Shown here piece by piece: positions 1 through 8,037 of a stretch of DNA of 26,966 bases. This DNA comes from Alphaproteobacteria bacterium (GTDB taxonomy: Bacteria; Pseudomonadota; Alphaproteobacteria; CAAHEQ01; UBA3637). The notes below the pieces were generated by a model that was not told where the DNA came from, searched no databases, and saw only the letters and a list, made by a program, of their open reading frames with translations. The stretch lies in assembly GCA_017555325.1 (NCBI GenBank), contig JAFZGR010000142.1, positions 1-26,966 of the forward strand. The letters run 5' to 3'. The position numbers and the translations under genes were made by a program. The first letter of the stretch is position 1. Every line of letters starts with the position of its first letter.

Positions 1-74
1 CCCAAATGCGGAAAAGAAGATTATGTAAGGAACTGATATGCTTAAATAAAATAGATAAAAATAGGAGAATGTGT

Positions 75-665
75 ATGACAATAGATATTGAGCTGTTTGA
101 GCAAAATATAAAAAAATTGGGTACATTCGGCACAAAAAATATCACAGAAAGAGAAGTGTTAGAGAGAGCATTTCGCATTAAACCGATAACTATTATTCCT
201 GCGGGTCAAGGTGTTGGTTTGATTACTGACGGACCTTATTTTTTGAATGAACAAGCAATTGATTCGCGACTTGACCCTATGGCGTTAAAACAAAAAGCCG
301 GTTCTTATGAAGAAATCGGAATGTTTACCATGCAAACGCCGATTGGTTTTGGTCATTATGGGTGTATTCAACTGACAGTTGCACAAGTTTTGGCTCAAAT
401 CCCCGAAGAATATTTAAATAAAGTCAACGCCTTTCAATTTGATAAGCCGTTATATACGGATGAGTGTCGTTTTGTAATGATGGATGAAGAAACACAATTA
501 ATAGGTGTTAAATATAATGTCCATTTGTATAAAATAGAATTATCTAAAGAAATTAAAGAGCAAGATGTTATCTATCAAGGGGAAGTTTATCCGGCACCAA
601 GATATATTGACTCACAAAAATCACGAATACAACCGGACCTGTCTCGCGGATCAAGAACTGTATAA
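75..665 (+). CDS. Hypothetical protein, 196 aa
   Basis: Unrecognised soluble protein. The frame is open from position 6, but the ATG at 75 is preceded at a good distance by AGGAG (63-67), so I take 75 as the start. There is no signal peptide or membrane segment. The sequence is mixed alpha/beta in character, with a Gly-rich stretch (IIPAGQGVGLITDG, about residues 37-50) and a Cys/His-containing middle (FGHYGCIQL). The C-terminus is basic and polar. The codon use (TTA/TTG, ATT, GAA) matches the neighbours, so it is probably a real gene. No terminator is visible after it. I do not recognise the family and assign no function. Confidence 0.6.
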   Translation: MTIDIELFEQNIKKLGTFGTKNITEREVLERAFRIKPITIIPAGQGVGLITDGPYFLNEQAIDSRLDPMALKQKAGSYEEIGMFTMQTPIGFGHYGCIQLTVAQVLAQIPEEYLNKVNAFQFDKPLYTDECRFVMMDEETQLIGVKYNVHLYKIELSKEIKEQDVIYQGEVYPAPRYIDSQKSRIQPDLSRGSRTV

Positions 666-859
666 AGAAAAGTAGTGTGGGTAAAAAATATATTAGAAGA
701 TACAGTTTATATGAGGTGTAGACATAAGGTTTATGAAGAAAAACGGCTCGCTGAACTTAATAGTGTTTGTATTGAGGAGGGGGTAAAAAATATGCGGAAC
801 AAAAGTTGGGTAAAAAAAATTTGTATATCCGAAAATTTTTAATATCAGATATTTTTTTC
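666..859 (+). other. Intergenic stretch with possible small ORFs and a repeated motif
   Basis: About 230 bases without a convincing gene, up to the next start. One frame is open from GTG 675 (or ATG 711) to the stop at 840-842, giving 55 or 43 aa. Within it, a very strong ribosome-binding site (GGAGGGGG, 776-783) precedes ATG 792, which would make a 16-aa peptide in the same frame. The motif GGGTAAAAAATAT occurs at 679-691 and again at 781-793, and a variant follows at 808-820. None of these ORFs resembles anything I know. Confidence 0.25.
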
Positions 860-888
860 TTGACGCTTGGATTGTAAGAAAGTAAAGT
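860..888 (+). promoter_or_regulatory. Promoter of the GtrA-like gene
   Basis: TTGACG (860-865), a 17-base spacer and TAAAGT (883-888). The predicted transcription start, 6-7 bases downstream, falls on or next to the ATG at 895, so the mRNA may be leaderless. Confidence 0.5.
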
Positions 889-894
889 GCTTAC

Positions 895-1332
895 ATGCAA
901 AAACTCATCAATTTATATTTTATTGTTTTTCGTTATTGGATGACTTTTCCCGAAAAACTTCGTTTTTTATTGGTTGGCGGTTATAATACCGTTGTATCCT
1001 ATTTGTTATATGTTGGTTATTTGTGGTTGCTCAACGGTAAATTTATTCAAATAGCTTTGTTTTTATCTTTTATAACGTCTTCTGTTAATAGTTATTTTAC
1101 GCAAAAGTTTTATGTATTTAATACACCTCATGTTTCTTTTGCGGAATATGCTCGATGTGTTACCAGTTGGGCTGTCAGTTATGCCATTAATGCCGGTTTA
1201 TTATATGTTTTAACAAGGATTTTATTGTTGAATCCCTATATAACGCAAGGTGTTTTGGCTTTGGTGATGGCTGTTTTAAATTATATTTTGTTAAAGTATT
1301 TTGCTTTTCGGGCAAAATCAAAAAAAATATAG
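895..1332 (+). CDS. GtrA-like membrane protein
   Basis: A 145-aa integral membrane protein of the GtrA family (PF04138 type). Members are small four-helix proteins usually linked to moving lipid-linked sugars across the inner membrane for cell-surface polysaccharide or O-antigen glycosylation. The hallmark N-terminus is present (LRFLLVGGYNTVVSYLLY, about residues 22-39), as is the conserved loop NSYFTQKFYVF (about residues 65-75). Four hydrophobic segments lie at roughly 20-42, 48-66, 85-107 and 115-138, and the tail is basic (KSKKI). No Shine-Dalgarno sequence sits at normal spacing before the ATG. No glycosyltransferase gene is next to it, so its sugar substrate cannot be inferred. It converges with recO. 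Confidence 0.85.
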   Translation: MQKLINLYFIVFRYWMTFPEKLRFLLVGGYNTVVSYLLYVGYLWLLNGKFIQIALFLSFITSSVNSYFTQKFYVFNTPHVSFAEYARCVTSWAVSYAINAGLLYVLTRILLLNPYITQGVLALVMAVLNYILLKYFAFRAKSKKI

Positions 1333-1357
1333 TTTTTTGTAAATTCAAACAGTATTT

Positions 1358-2074
1358 TTAATCTGATATTATTTTTTTATAAATATGGCGGATAAGTTGT
1401 TCTCGCATAAGAGGCATTTGCCGAATGCCGGCATGTGTTGTAAAAAAGTAAGTTGTTAAAGTAAATCCTTTGTGTATTTCAGATAAGGGTATTTCTTGGG
1501 ATATGTCTTTTTTCCATAAGAAATAGGGGAGTGGTAATAATTTTTCTTTGTAAGGTTCTCCTTTTTCCCGACTGACAGCTCGCCCACTTTTGGGAGAAAT
1601 AAAAGCTAAATCGTTTTTGTTTCCGCCACCGGCACAATCGCTAAAATCCAATCCAAACCCGATAGCTCTTAATACATTAACTTCCCATTTTAGATATTTT
1701 GCCAAAATAGTTGGTTCATTCATTTGTTGAAAAAGAAGCATTGTTTGTTGATACAGGTCCGGATAACTTTGATGTTCAGGTAATACGCTGTTAAGTAATG
1801 TACAAACAGAAGATAAAACAGATAATCGGAGATGGTCATCTAAAAAATCTACCGAGAAAAATTGAATATCATCTAAATAAAATTGTCCGAGTTGTTCCGT
1901 TAAGCGAGCTTGCCATCTGCCGGTTATCAAAGAGCCGATATCCGGTGCTTTTTTAGCTTTTATGACACCGCTACATTTTCCGTTTTGTTCTGTAAAAACA
2001 GATAAAACATGAGAGCGTTCACCTAGTGAACGGATAGCGAGTAAAATAGCATTTTGTGTTTTAAATTCAGGCAT
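1358..2074 (-). CDS. recO: DNA repair protein RecO
   Basis: A 238-aa RecO homologue. RecO acts in RecF-pathway recombinational repair, displacing SSB and loading RecA with RecR. The N-terminal OB-fold region is recognisable (AILLAIRSLGERSHVLSVFTE, from about residue 9, then KCSGVIKAKK). The later block with LDFSDCAGGG and ISPKSGRAVSREKGE matches the alphaproteobacterial form, in which the family's zinc cysteines are mostly missing. Length is close to the usual 240 aa. It lies 39 bases after era, as the last gene of the leftward lepB-rnc-era-recO operon. Confidence 0.9.
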   Translation of the reverse strand: MPEFKTQNAILLAIRSLGERSHVLSVFTEQNGKCSGVIKAKKAPDIGSLITGRWQARLTEQLGQFYLDDIQFFSVDFLDDHLRLSVLSSVCTLLNSVLPEHQSYPDLYQQTMLLFQQMNEPTILAKYLKWEVNVLRAIGFGLDFSDCAGGGNKNDLAFISPKSGRAVSREKGEPYKEKLLPLPYFLWKKDISQEIPLSEIHKGFTLTTYFFTTHAGIRQMPLMREQLIRHIYKKIISD

Positions 2075-2113
2075 ATTAAAACGGTCTGTTCCAATTTTAT
2101 CTTACAGTGTTTT

Positions 2114-3037
2114 TTAGATGTTGTAATCTAATCCCCATTCGGCATATCGGGCAGGATCATTTGCCCAGTTTTCTTTAACCCGAACTGTCAAAAACAAATG
2201 GACAGGTTGTTCTAATAAATAAGACAATTCTTTACGAGCCGATTCGCCTATTTTTTTTATCATACTGCCGTTTTTACCGACAACAATCGGTTTTAAACTT
2301 TCCCGTTCTACAAAAATTGTTTGTTCAATACGAATGCCGGATTCTTTTTCTTCCCAATTAGTTGTTGTGACGGCTACGGTATAAGGAAGTTCCTGTTGTA
2401 AATTCATAAACAATTTTTCACGGGTAATTTCAGCAGCAAATAATCGATTGGGTAAATCGGTTATTTGATCGGACGGAAACATCCACATTCCCTTAGAAGC
2501 GTGCTGAATCAAATAGTCTTTTAATTCGGCAACGTTTTCTCCTGATTGTGCCGAAATTAAAAATGTTTCTGTAAATAAGCCCCGCATATTCAATTCGGCA
2601 ATTAAAGGGAGTAATCTGTCTTTGGCAATTAAATCAATTTTGTTTAATACCAAAATAGCCTTTTGTTTATTCTTTTTGAGTGCCGCTAAAATAGATGCAG
2701 CTTCACGGGTAATCCCTTTTTGTACGTCTACAACAAATAAACGCATATCGGATTCATCCGATTCGCTCCAAGCTGAGGCAACCATGGCTCGGTCAAACTT
2801 ACGAGAGGCTTTAAAAATCCCCGGAGTATCAACAAGAACCAGCTGTGTATCATCTTGAACAAGAATGCCCCGAATACGAGACCGAGTTGTTTGTGCTTTG
2901 GGTGAAACAATGGAAACTTTTGCACCGGTTAACTGATTAACCAACGTTGATTTACCTGCATTTGGTGCTCCGAGAATAGCGACAAAACTAAAGCGTTGTT
3001 GATTAATATCCGGAGTGAGGGTTGTTTCTTCTGTCAT
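2114..3037 (-). CDS. era: GTPase Era
   Basis: A 307-aa Ras-like GTPase that binds 16S rRNA and helps 30S subunit maturation. All G motifs are visible: G1 GAPNAGKST (residues 23-31), G3 DTPG, G4 NKID and G5 SAQSG. The C-terminal KH RNA-binding domain is present, with IVVGKNGSMIKKIGE. Length matches the family (about 300 aa). Its start codon overlaps the rnc stop by four bases (ATGA type), which implies translational coupling. The rnc-era pairing is the classic bacterial arrangement. Confidence 0.97.
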   Translation of the reverse strand: MTEETTLTPDINQQRFSFVAILGAPNAGKSTLVNQLTGAKVSIVSPKAQTTRSRIRGILVQDDTQLVLVDTPGIFKASRKFDRAMVASAWSESDESDMRLFVVDVQKGITREAASILAALKKNKQKAILVLNKIDLIAKDRLLPLIAELNMRGLFTETFLISAQSGENVAELKDYLIQHASKGMWMFPSDQITDLPNRLFAAEITREKLFMNLQQELPYTVAVTTTNWEEKESGIRIEQTIFVERESLKPIVVGKNGSMIKKIGESARKELSYLLEQPVHLFLTVRVKENWANDPARYAEWGLDYNI

Positions 3038-3702
3038 TTGGTGTCCTTTGTTTTTGATGATTTATTTTTTTGTAGTATATCTAACAGCTGTTGGGCGGCA
3101 GTTTGCATCGCCTCTTTTTTTGAATTGCCAGTTGCAATTGCTTCTCCATAAGATGGAATGCTTGCTTTAATTGTATAAATAGGAGCGTGATCCGGTCCTT
3201 CTTTTGAGATGGTCTCGTAAACAGGCGTTGTTTTATGCTTATGTGCCAATTCTTGTAGGGCAGATTTAGAATCTTTAATGCTTTGATGTGGTTGATTTAA
3301 GAGCGGTGTCCAAAGTATTTCCACAAATTGACGTGCCTTTTCATAGCCTTTATCCAAATAAATGGCGGCAATAACGGCTTCGCATACATCAGCTAAAATA
3401 GAATCATTATTACGGAGTTGATTTTCTTTTGTTTTAATTAATTGGGGCAAACCGATTTGACGGGCAATATCTGCCAATGTTTTTTCACGAACCAGAATAG
3501 TAAAACGCATTGCCCAATCGCCTTCGGTTTCTTGTTTAAAATGCCGATAGAGCAGATTGGCAACAAATAATCCTAAAACACGGTCACCTAAAAATTCCAA
3601 TTTTTCGTAGGGAGCTGTTTTTCCGTGATTGGCTAATGTTAATGCTTTTTGGTAAATCGCTCCGTCTGTAATAAATTCTTCTAATTTAAACGTATCTGAC
3701 AT
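3034..3702 (-). CDS. rnc: Ribonuclease III
   Basis: A 222-aa double-strand-specific endoribonuclease that processes rRNA precursors and structured mRNAs. The catalytic signature EKLEFLGDRVL occupies residues 33-43, and the second acidic motif is ADVCEAVIAAIYLDKG. A double-stranded RNA-binding domain fills about residues 150-215 (SKSALQELAHKH, then NSKKEAMQTAAQQLL). The length is typical. The gene starts eight bases after the lepB stop and overlaps era by four bases. Confidence 0.97.
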   Translation of the reverse strand: MSDTFKLEEFITDGAIYQKALTLANHGKTAPYEKLEFLGDRVLGLFVANLLYRHFKQETEGDWAMRFTILVREKTLADIARQIGLPQLIKTKENQLRNNDSILADVCEAVIAAIYLDKGYEKARQFVEILWTPLLNQPHQSIKDSKSALQELAHKHKTTPVYETISKEGPDHAPIYTIKASIPSYGEAIATGNSKKEAMQTAAQQLLDILQKNKSSKTKDTK

Positions 3703-3710
3703 ATTTCACC

Positions 3711-4487
3711 CTATCGGATAAGTGTAAAGACTCTATTTTTACGGATAAATTCATTCCACCGCCAAAATTCCCAAAAATTCCCGTTTCCGTTTGTTGAATA
3801 GAAAATCAGGCGGGCTTTTCCCTCTAATTTATCCATAGAAACAGGTCCGAAATAACGACTATCCAGCGAATCATCCCGATTGTCGCCCATCATAAATACA
3901 TGACCGGCAGGAACAGTTACTTTGGGTGTATTATCTAATGGGGCATGATCGGTAATTTCCCATATATCATGATAAAAACCGTTTGGAAGTGTTTCCGTAT
4001 ATTGTGTATATGTTTGTTCACCCCGATGTTGCGTTTTCATTTTTTTGTATCCGGCAAATCGGCGTTGAACCGGTTTATCATTAATGTACAATACACCGTT
4101 TAACATTTGTACCGTATCCCCCGGTAAGGCAATAACCCGCTTAATGTAATCAATCGGCGTGGCAATTTGCGGATTCATATCCGGAGTCATCCGAAAGATA
4201 ACAACATCTCCTTGTTTGGGTGTTTTGGGAAATACCCGTTTCCCATCCGGAATAATCGGTAATGAAAACGGAAATGAATAACGGGAATATCCGTAATCAT
4301 GTTTTGTAATAACCAAATAATCACCGACTAAAAGTGTCGGAAACATAGAGCCGGAAGGAATATTGTATGGTTCAAATACAAAGGAGCGAATTCCCAATGC
4401 AATCAAAATAGCAATTAAAATGCCAACAACTTCTCCCAAAAATGATTTTTTTTTCTTGGGTTTATTGAGTTTGTTTTCTTTTTTCAT
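3711..4487 (-). CDS. lepB: Signal peptidase I
   Basis: A 258-aa membrane-anchored serine peptidase that removes signal peptides from exported proteins on the outer face of the inner membrane. One N-terminal anchor helix spans about residues 16-37, after a very basic cytoplasmic tail (KKENKLNKPKKKK). The catalytic Ser is in PSGSMFPT (S47) and the catalytic Lys is in DYIKRVIALPGD (K116). The late box GDNRDDSLDSRYFGPV is intact. It leads the leftward operon and is transcribed from the promoter region shared with tgt. Confidence 0.96.
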   Translation of the reverse strand: MKKENKLNKPKKKKSFLGEVVGILIAILIALGIRSFVFEPYNIPSGSMFPTLLVGDYLVITKHDYGYSRYSFPFSLPIIPDGKRVFPKTPKQGDVVIFRMTPDMNPQIATPIDYIKRVIALPGDTVQMLNGVLYINDKPVQRRFAGYKKMKTQHRGEQTYTQYTETLPNGFYHDIWEITDHAPLDNTPKVTVPAGHVFMMGDNRDDSLDSRYFGPVSMDKLEGKARLIFYSTNGNGNFWEFWRWNEFIRKNRVFTLIR

Positions 4488-4560
4488 TGAAATATATCCT
4501 TTTCTGTGATAATGTCTGACTTAATTTAAACCACTTTATCACAGAAAGAAATATTTGTCC
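4487..4560. promoter_or_regulatory. Divergent lepB/tgt promoter region with 12-bp inverted repeat
   Basis: TTTCTGTGATAA (4501-4512) and its exact reverse complement (4536-4547) are separated by 23 bases. Each arm contains an extended -10-like element reading inward: TGTGATAAT at 4505-4513 on the plus strand for tgt, and TGTGATAAA on the minus strand (4543-4535) for lepB. Weak -35-like boxes lie 15 bases upstream of each: TTGAAA at 4487-4492, and TGGACA on the minus strand at 4561-4556. Both transcripts would have a leader of roughly 40 bases and would overlap in the centre. Confidence 0.55.
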
Positions 4561-5676
4561 ATGTTAAAATTTGAAATTCATCACACGAATCAAAAAGCCC
4601 GTCGGGGAACCTTACAGACGGCACACGGGAGTGTTCAAACACCGGCTTTTATGCCTGTTGGCACTGTTGGAACGGTTAAAGCCATGATGCCTGAAAGTGT
4701 TCGGGATACTGGTGCTGAAATTATTTTGGGAAATACATATCACTTAATGTTGCGACCGACGGCAGAACGGGTAGCTTCTTTTGGTGGGTTGCATAAATTT
4801 ATGAATTGGCCCGGTCCGATTTTAACGGATTCCGGTGGATTTCAGGTGATGAGTTTGTCCGGTTTAAGAAAAATAACGGAAGATGGGGTAACGTTTCATT
4901 CCCATATTGACGGGTCAAAGCATTTTTTATCTCCAGAACGTTCAATGGAAATTCAACATTTGTTGGATGCAAATATTACAATGGCGTTTGATGAATGTGT
5001 TAAATTCCCAGCGACACATAAAGTTGTTGAAAAATCAATGGAACGATCTATGCGGTGGGCACAACGTTCTAAAGATGCATTCGTTGATCGTGATGGGTAT
5101 GGTTTGTTTGGTATTGTTCAAGGCGGTATGTTTGAGGATTTGCGCCATAAATCAATAAAAGCATTAACGGATATCGGTTTTGACGGTTATGCCATTGGTG
5201 GTTTGGCTGTTGGGGAAGGACAGGAAATAATGTTTTCTGTGTTGGATTATACGGCATGTGCTTTGCCTGATGATAAGCCTCGTTATTTAATGGGAGTCGG
5301 TCGTCCGTCTGACATCGTCGGGGCCGTTAAACGGGGCGTAGATATGTTTGATTGTGTGATGCCATCTCGTTCAGGAAGAACAGGGCAGGCATTTACTTCA
5401 CATGGTGTACTGAATATCCGAAACGCTTGTCATATAGACAGTCATGTCCCGTTAGATACTGAGTGTTCCTGTCCGGCTTGTCGTCATTATACAAGGGGAT
5501 ATTTACATCATTTATTCCGTGCCGGAGAAATTTTGGGTAGTATGTTGTTAACAACGCATAATATTCATTTTTATCAAAATTTAATGAAGCAAATTCGATT
5601 AAGCATAGAAGAAAATCGGTTTGATGAGTTTCATGCTTCTTTTATGCAACGGTACAAAGATGACAGAAAAATGTAA
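4561..5676 (+). CDS. tgt: Queuine tRNA-ribosyltransferase (TGT)
   Basis: A 371-aa tRNA-guanine transglycosylase, which swaps guanine 34 in GUN anticodons for preQ1 on the way to queuosine. The N-terminus ARRGTLQTAHGSVQTPAFMP is diagnostic. The substrate-binding motif TDSGGFQVMSL is intact, and the nucleophilic aspartate lies in DMFDCVMPSRSGRTG. The C-terminal zinc site is complete (ECSCPACRHYTRGYLHHLF plus a later His in LTTHNIHF). The frame also offers TTG at 4555. I prefer ATG 4561, because it gives the family's usual N-terminus and leaves GAAAGAA ten bases upstream. It is followed 11 bases later by the dciA-like gene. Confidence 0.96.
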   Translation: MLKFEIHHTNQKARRGTLQTAHGSVQTPAFMPVGTVGTVKAMMPESVRDTGAEIILGNTYHLMLRPTAERVASFGGLHKFMNWPGPILTDSGGFQVMSLSGLRKITEDGVTFHSHIDGSKHFLSPERSMEIQHLLDANITMAFDECVKFPATHKVVEKSMERSMRWAQRSKDAFVDRDGYGLFGIVQGGMFEDLRHKSIKALTDIGFDGYAIGGLAVGEGQEIMFSVLDYTACALPDDKPRYLMGVGRPSDIVGAVKRGVDMFDCVMPSRSGRTGQAFTSHGVLNIRNACHIDSHVPLDTECSCPACRHYTRGYLHHLFRAGEILGSMLLTTHNIHFYQNLMKQIRLSIEENRFDEFHASFMQRYKDDRKM

Positions 5677-5687
5677 AGGTCATTCTT

Positions 5688-6254
5688 ATGGCAAAACCGC
5701 ATAAAGTTGTTTCAAAACGAGTTGTTCGGCAATCATTTTCGGAAGATGATGTAAAACGGGATTCGCAAGGATATCGTAAGCGTAATTACGAAGGATTGGA
5801 GCGGTTAACAAAAGAAATTAAAGTAATTACACAGCCGATATTGGGGAACCGGGGCTTTGCAGGTGTGGATATTATTGAATGTTGGTTTGATATTGTCGGT
5901 CCTGATTTGTCGGTGGGTATTCGTCCTGAAAAATTAACTTTTGAAAAAGATTCTCGTACAAATGGAACATTACATGTTAAAAGTGCTGGTGGCGCATATG
6001 CAGTATTGTTTGAACATCAAAAACAGCAAGTAATTGAACGGATTAATACGTTTTTTGGTTATCCGGCAGTTTCTAAAATTCATATTATGCAAGGAAGATT
6101 GACTTTCCCGAAAATTGAATTGCCTCAGCCGGTAAAAAAACCGACCAAAAAGCAGTTGCGAGAGCTGAATGAAAAAATTGCTCATATTGAAGATGAAGCG
6201 CTACGGGAAAGTATGTATCAAATGGGTATTGCTTTTTTACAGAAACAGAAGTAA
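5688..6254 (+). CDS. DUF721 / DciA-like protein
   Basis: A 188-aa protein of the DUF721 family. DciA members of this family load or operate the replicative helicase DnaB in bacteria lacking DnaC. The domain covers about residues 35-150, with WFDIVGPDLS, RPEKLTFE, a GTLHVKS-type strand, then AVLFEHQKQQVIERINTFFGYPAV and IHIMQG. Both tails are basic and polar. The ATG at 5688 fits the preceding AAAGG (5674-5678). The family assignment is good. The helicase-loading role is an inference from better-studied members. Confidence 0.8.
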   Translation: MAKPHKVVSKRVVRQSFSEDDVKRDSQGYRKRNYEGLERLTKEIKVITQPILGNRGFAGVDIIECWFDIVGPDLSVGIRPEKLTFEKDSRTNGTLHVKSAGGAYAVLFEHQKQQVIERINTFFGYPAVSKIHIMQGRLTFPKIELPQPVKKPTKKQLRELNEKIAHIEDEALRESMYQMGIAFLQKQK

Positions 6255-6265
6255 AGCAGGACTGG

Positions 6266-7498
6266 ATGATGTTGAAAAAAAATCCGTTGGAAATTTTTAA
6301 TATGGCAACTTTTTTACAAACACAGATTTTAATGTTGCCTGTTTTATTGTTGTTTTATCAGGAAAACGGATTAACTGCCGGTGATTTGTTTATGTTTCAG
6401 GGGATTTTTTCAATTACGGCTTTGCTGATTGAAGTGCCGGCAGGATATATTGGTGATATTTTTCCCCGTCGAAATGTGTTGATTTTATCGTGTTGTTTCT
6501 TTTTATGCCGTTTGATTTTATGGTTGTTTATCGGTTGTTTTACGGACAAATACTGGATTGTTTTGATCGGGGAAATTTTATATTCTTTTTCGAAGGCATT
6601 TTATTCCGGTGTAGCGGATGGATATGTTTATGATTATTTAAAATCACAGCACAAAACACATCACATGTTAAAAGGATATGGTAAATTAAATTTTTATATG
6701 TCTATCGGAACGGCATGTGCCGCTTTAATTGGTCCAAAGTTATACAAAGATTATGGTTTTTCGGTTTTAATTATCATTGAAATGATTTTAAATTCAACGG
6801 CAATTGGCTTGTTGTTTTTATTACCAAAAGTTCCGTCTGCCCGTCAGCGGGTAAAGGGATTGTGTGAAAAATATAAAGAATTATTTTCTATTGCCAAACA
6901 AACATTTTTGAATTCCTCCTTGTTTTGGTATATTATTTATTCAGGTATTTTGGCGGCAACTACCTTGATTTTTGTATGGAGTTTTCAACCGATGATGAAG
7001 TTAATGAATGTGCCCTCAGAATATTATGGTGTGGTTTATTTTGTTAATCATGGTGTGCGGGCGGTAGCTTCTCTTTTGTTGCCAATAACATTGACAATTA
7101 TTTCATTAAGAAGATTAGCCCCGATAACATATATATTGTTTTGTTTGGCTTTTATTGCAGGAACAATTATTGTACAGACGGCTAATATTACTATCGGTGT
7201 GCCATTAATGGGTTTTATTTGCATTGTTATTGGGTTTCAATTGACGTTTACATTGGGAAATGTTTCTCGTTTGCATTCACTTATTTCTTCCGAGGTGCGT
7301 TCAACAACAGCTTCTGTTAATTATCTGGTTTCTCGTTTGTTAGCGGGTATTATGTTGATTGTTTTTAAATTTATTTTAGATGATGTTCGGTTAGAAAAGT
7401 CATTTTTAATTTGTTTAGGCTTGTTTGGCTTAAGTATTATTCCGTTGTTTTTGTTAATGCGGTTGCCTCAATTGAAAAATACGTTAAAAAATAATTGA
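6266..7498 (+). CDS. MFS transporter
   Basis: A 410-aa inner-membrane transporter of the major facilitator superfamily, with about twelve hydrophobic segments. The motif A region between helices 2 and 3 is recognisable (GYIGDIFPRRNVLILS, about residues 53-68), and the central cytoplasmic loop is basic (KVPSARQRVKGLCEKYKEL). The substrate cannot be told from the sequence. The overall pattern suggests a drug/metabolite exporter-like or orphan MFS branch. Start 6266 or 6269 (adjacent ATGs); AGGA at 6257-6260 supports either. It ends the tgt group, and its stop codon overlaps the next promoter's -35 box. Confidence 0.85.
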   Translation: MMLKKNPLEIFNMATFLQTQILMLPVLLLFYQENGLTAGDLFMFQGIFSITALLIEVPAGYIGDIFPRRNVLILSCCFFLCRLILWLFIGCFTDKYWIVLIGEILYSFSKAFYSGVADGYVYDYLKSQHKTHHMLKGYGKLNFYMSIGTACAALIGPKLYKDYGFSVLIIIEMILNSTAIGLLFLLPKVPSARQRVKGLCEKYKELFSIAKQTFLNSSLFWYIIYSGILAATTLIFVWSFQPMMKLMNVPSEYYGVVYFVNHGVRAVASLLLPITLTIISLRRLAPITYILFCLAFIAGTIIVQTANITIGVPLMGFICIVIGFQLTFTLGNVSRLHSLISSEVRSTTASVNYLVSRLLAGIMLIVFKFILDDVRLEKSFLICLGLFGLSIIPLFLLMRLPQLKNTLKNN

Positions 7499-7521
7499 CA
7501 GCTTAAAGTGGGTATGATAAA
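7495..7521 (+). promoter_or_regulatory. Probable promoter inside the MFS stop codon
   Basis: TTGACA (7495-7500), 15 bases, then GATAAA (7516-7521) in the context TATGATAAACT. The layout closely mirrors the promoter at 14610-14637 (TTGACA, G-rich spacer, TGATAAACT). It would start a transcript near 7528, running toward the CofE-like gene. Confidence 0.45.
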
Positions 7522-7591
7522 CTTTTTTTATTCGGGTGCCCGAGGGCAATGGATACGAACATCAGTCGTGGCCGGTCATTCAGAAAAAGCA

Positions 7592-7910
7592 GATATGCGT
7601 ATATTGCGTGTGTTTTTAAGATGTATGAAACGGCCTTTCGAAAGAGAGGTTTTTTTATGGTCTATCAGTACCAACATGGATTTTGCATTATGCAGGCACA
7701 ACCTTTCCATATTGGGTATGGAGACTTATCAAAAAAAATGATGTGCAGAATGTTGATGTTTGTTCTTGTGCAATGCAAGATTTTCCTTTCTTATCGGGGA
7801 ACATGGTTCGGGATATGATTAGATTGGGATATGTGCGATGGAAAAATTTTGTGCATCCCGAAAATATCGAGTTGATTAATAAATATTTTGATGAAGGAGG
7901 AATGGATTAG
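7592..7910 (+). pseudogene. Probable frameshifted small gene, unknown family
   Basis: Two reading frames give a coherent protein only if joined. The first part (ATG 7592 onward, MRILRVFLRCMK) runs to about 7630. A shift at GAAAC (7627-7631) then enters a frame that is open to the TAG at 7908-7910. The second part contains GLSVPTWILHYAGTTFPY and FLSGNMVRDMIRLGYVRWK, and ends NKYFDEGGMD. Its codon use matches real genes here. The joined product would be about 105 aa, or longer if it began upstream, where the first frame is open from 7514. The two halves have no start codon with a convincing ribosome-binding site of their own. A competing frame (ATG 7549 to 7818, 89 aa) looks less protein-like. 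I do not recognise the family. Confidence 0.4.
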
Positions 7911-7930
7911 TTTAATTGCAAGCTTAATTC

Positions 7931-8006
7931 TTTCCCAAAAGATTCGGGAAAACGCAGGTGTTGTTTTTCCATGGTTTGGGTCTTGAGGGGACAGTCGAGA
8001 CAAACC
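7931..8006 (+). promoter_or_regulatory. Structured leader upstream of the CofE-like gene
   Basis: Two hairpins precede the gene. The first pairs TTTCCC (7931-7936) with GGGAAA (7946-7951). The second is long: GGTTTG, a two-base bulge and TCTTGA (7973-7986) pair with TCGAGA and CAAACC (7995-8006), leaving the 8-base loop GGGGACAG. No T-tract follows, so neither is a simple terminator. GGAAAA (7947-7952) can also pair with TTTTCC further down (7965-7970), giving a possible alternative fold. No known riboswitch class is recognised. Confidence 0.4.
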
Positions 8007-8037
8007 AATAAATTAACCTACTGTCAAGGAGAACAAA

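Noticed and set aside
4555..4560. TTG at 4555 as the tgt start
   Set aside because: ATG 4561 gives the usual TGT N-terminus and a better ribosome-binding site distance.
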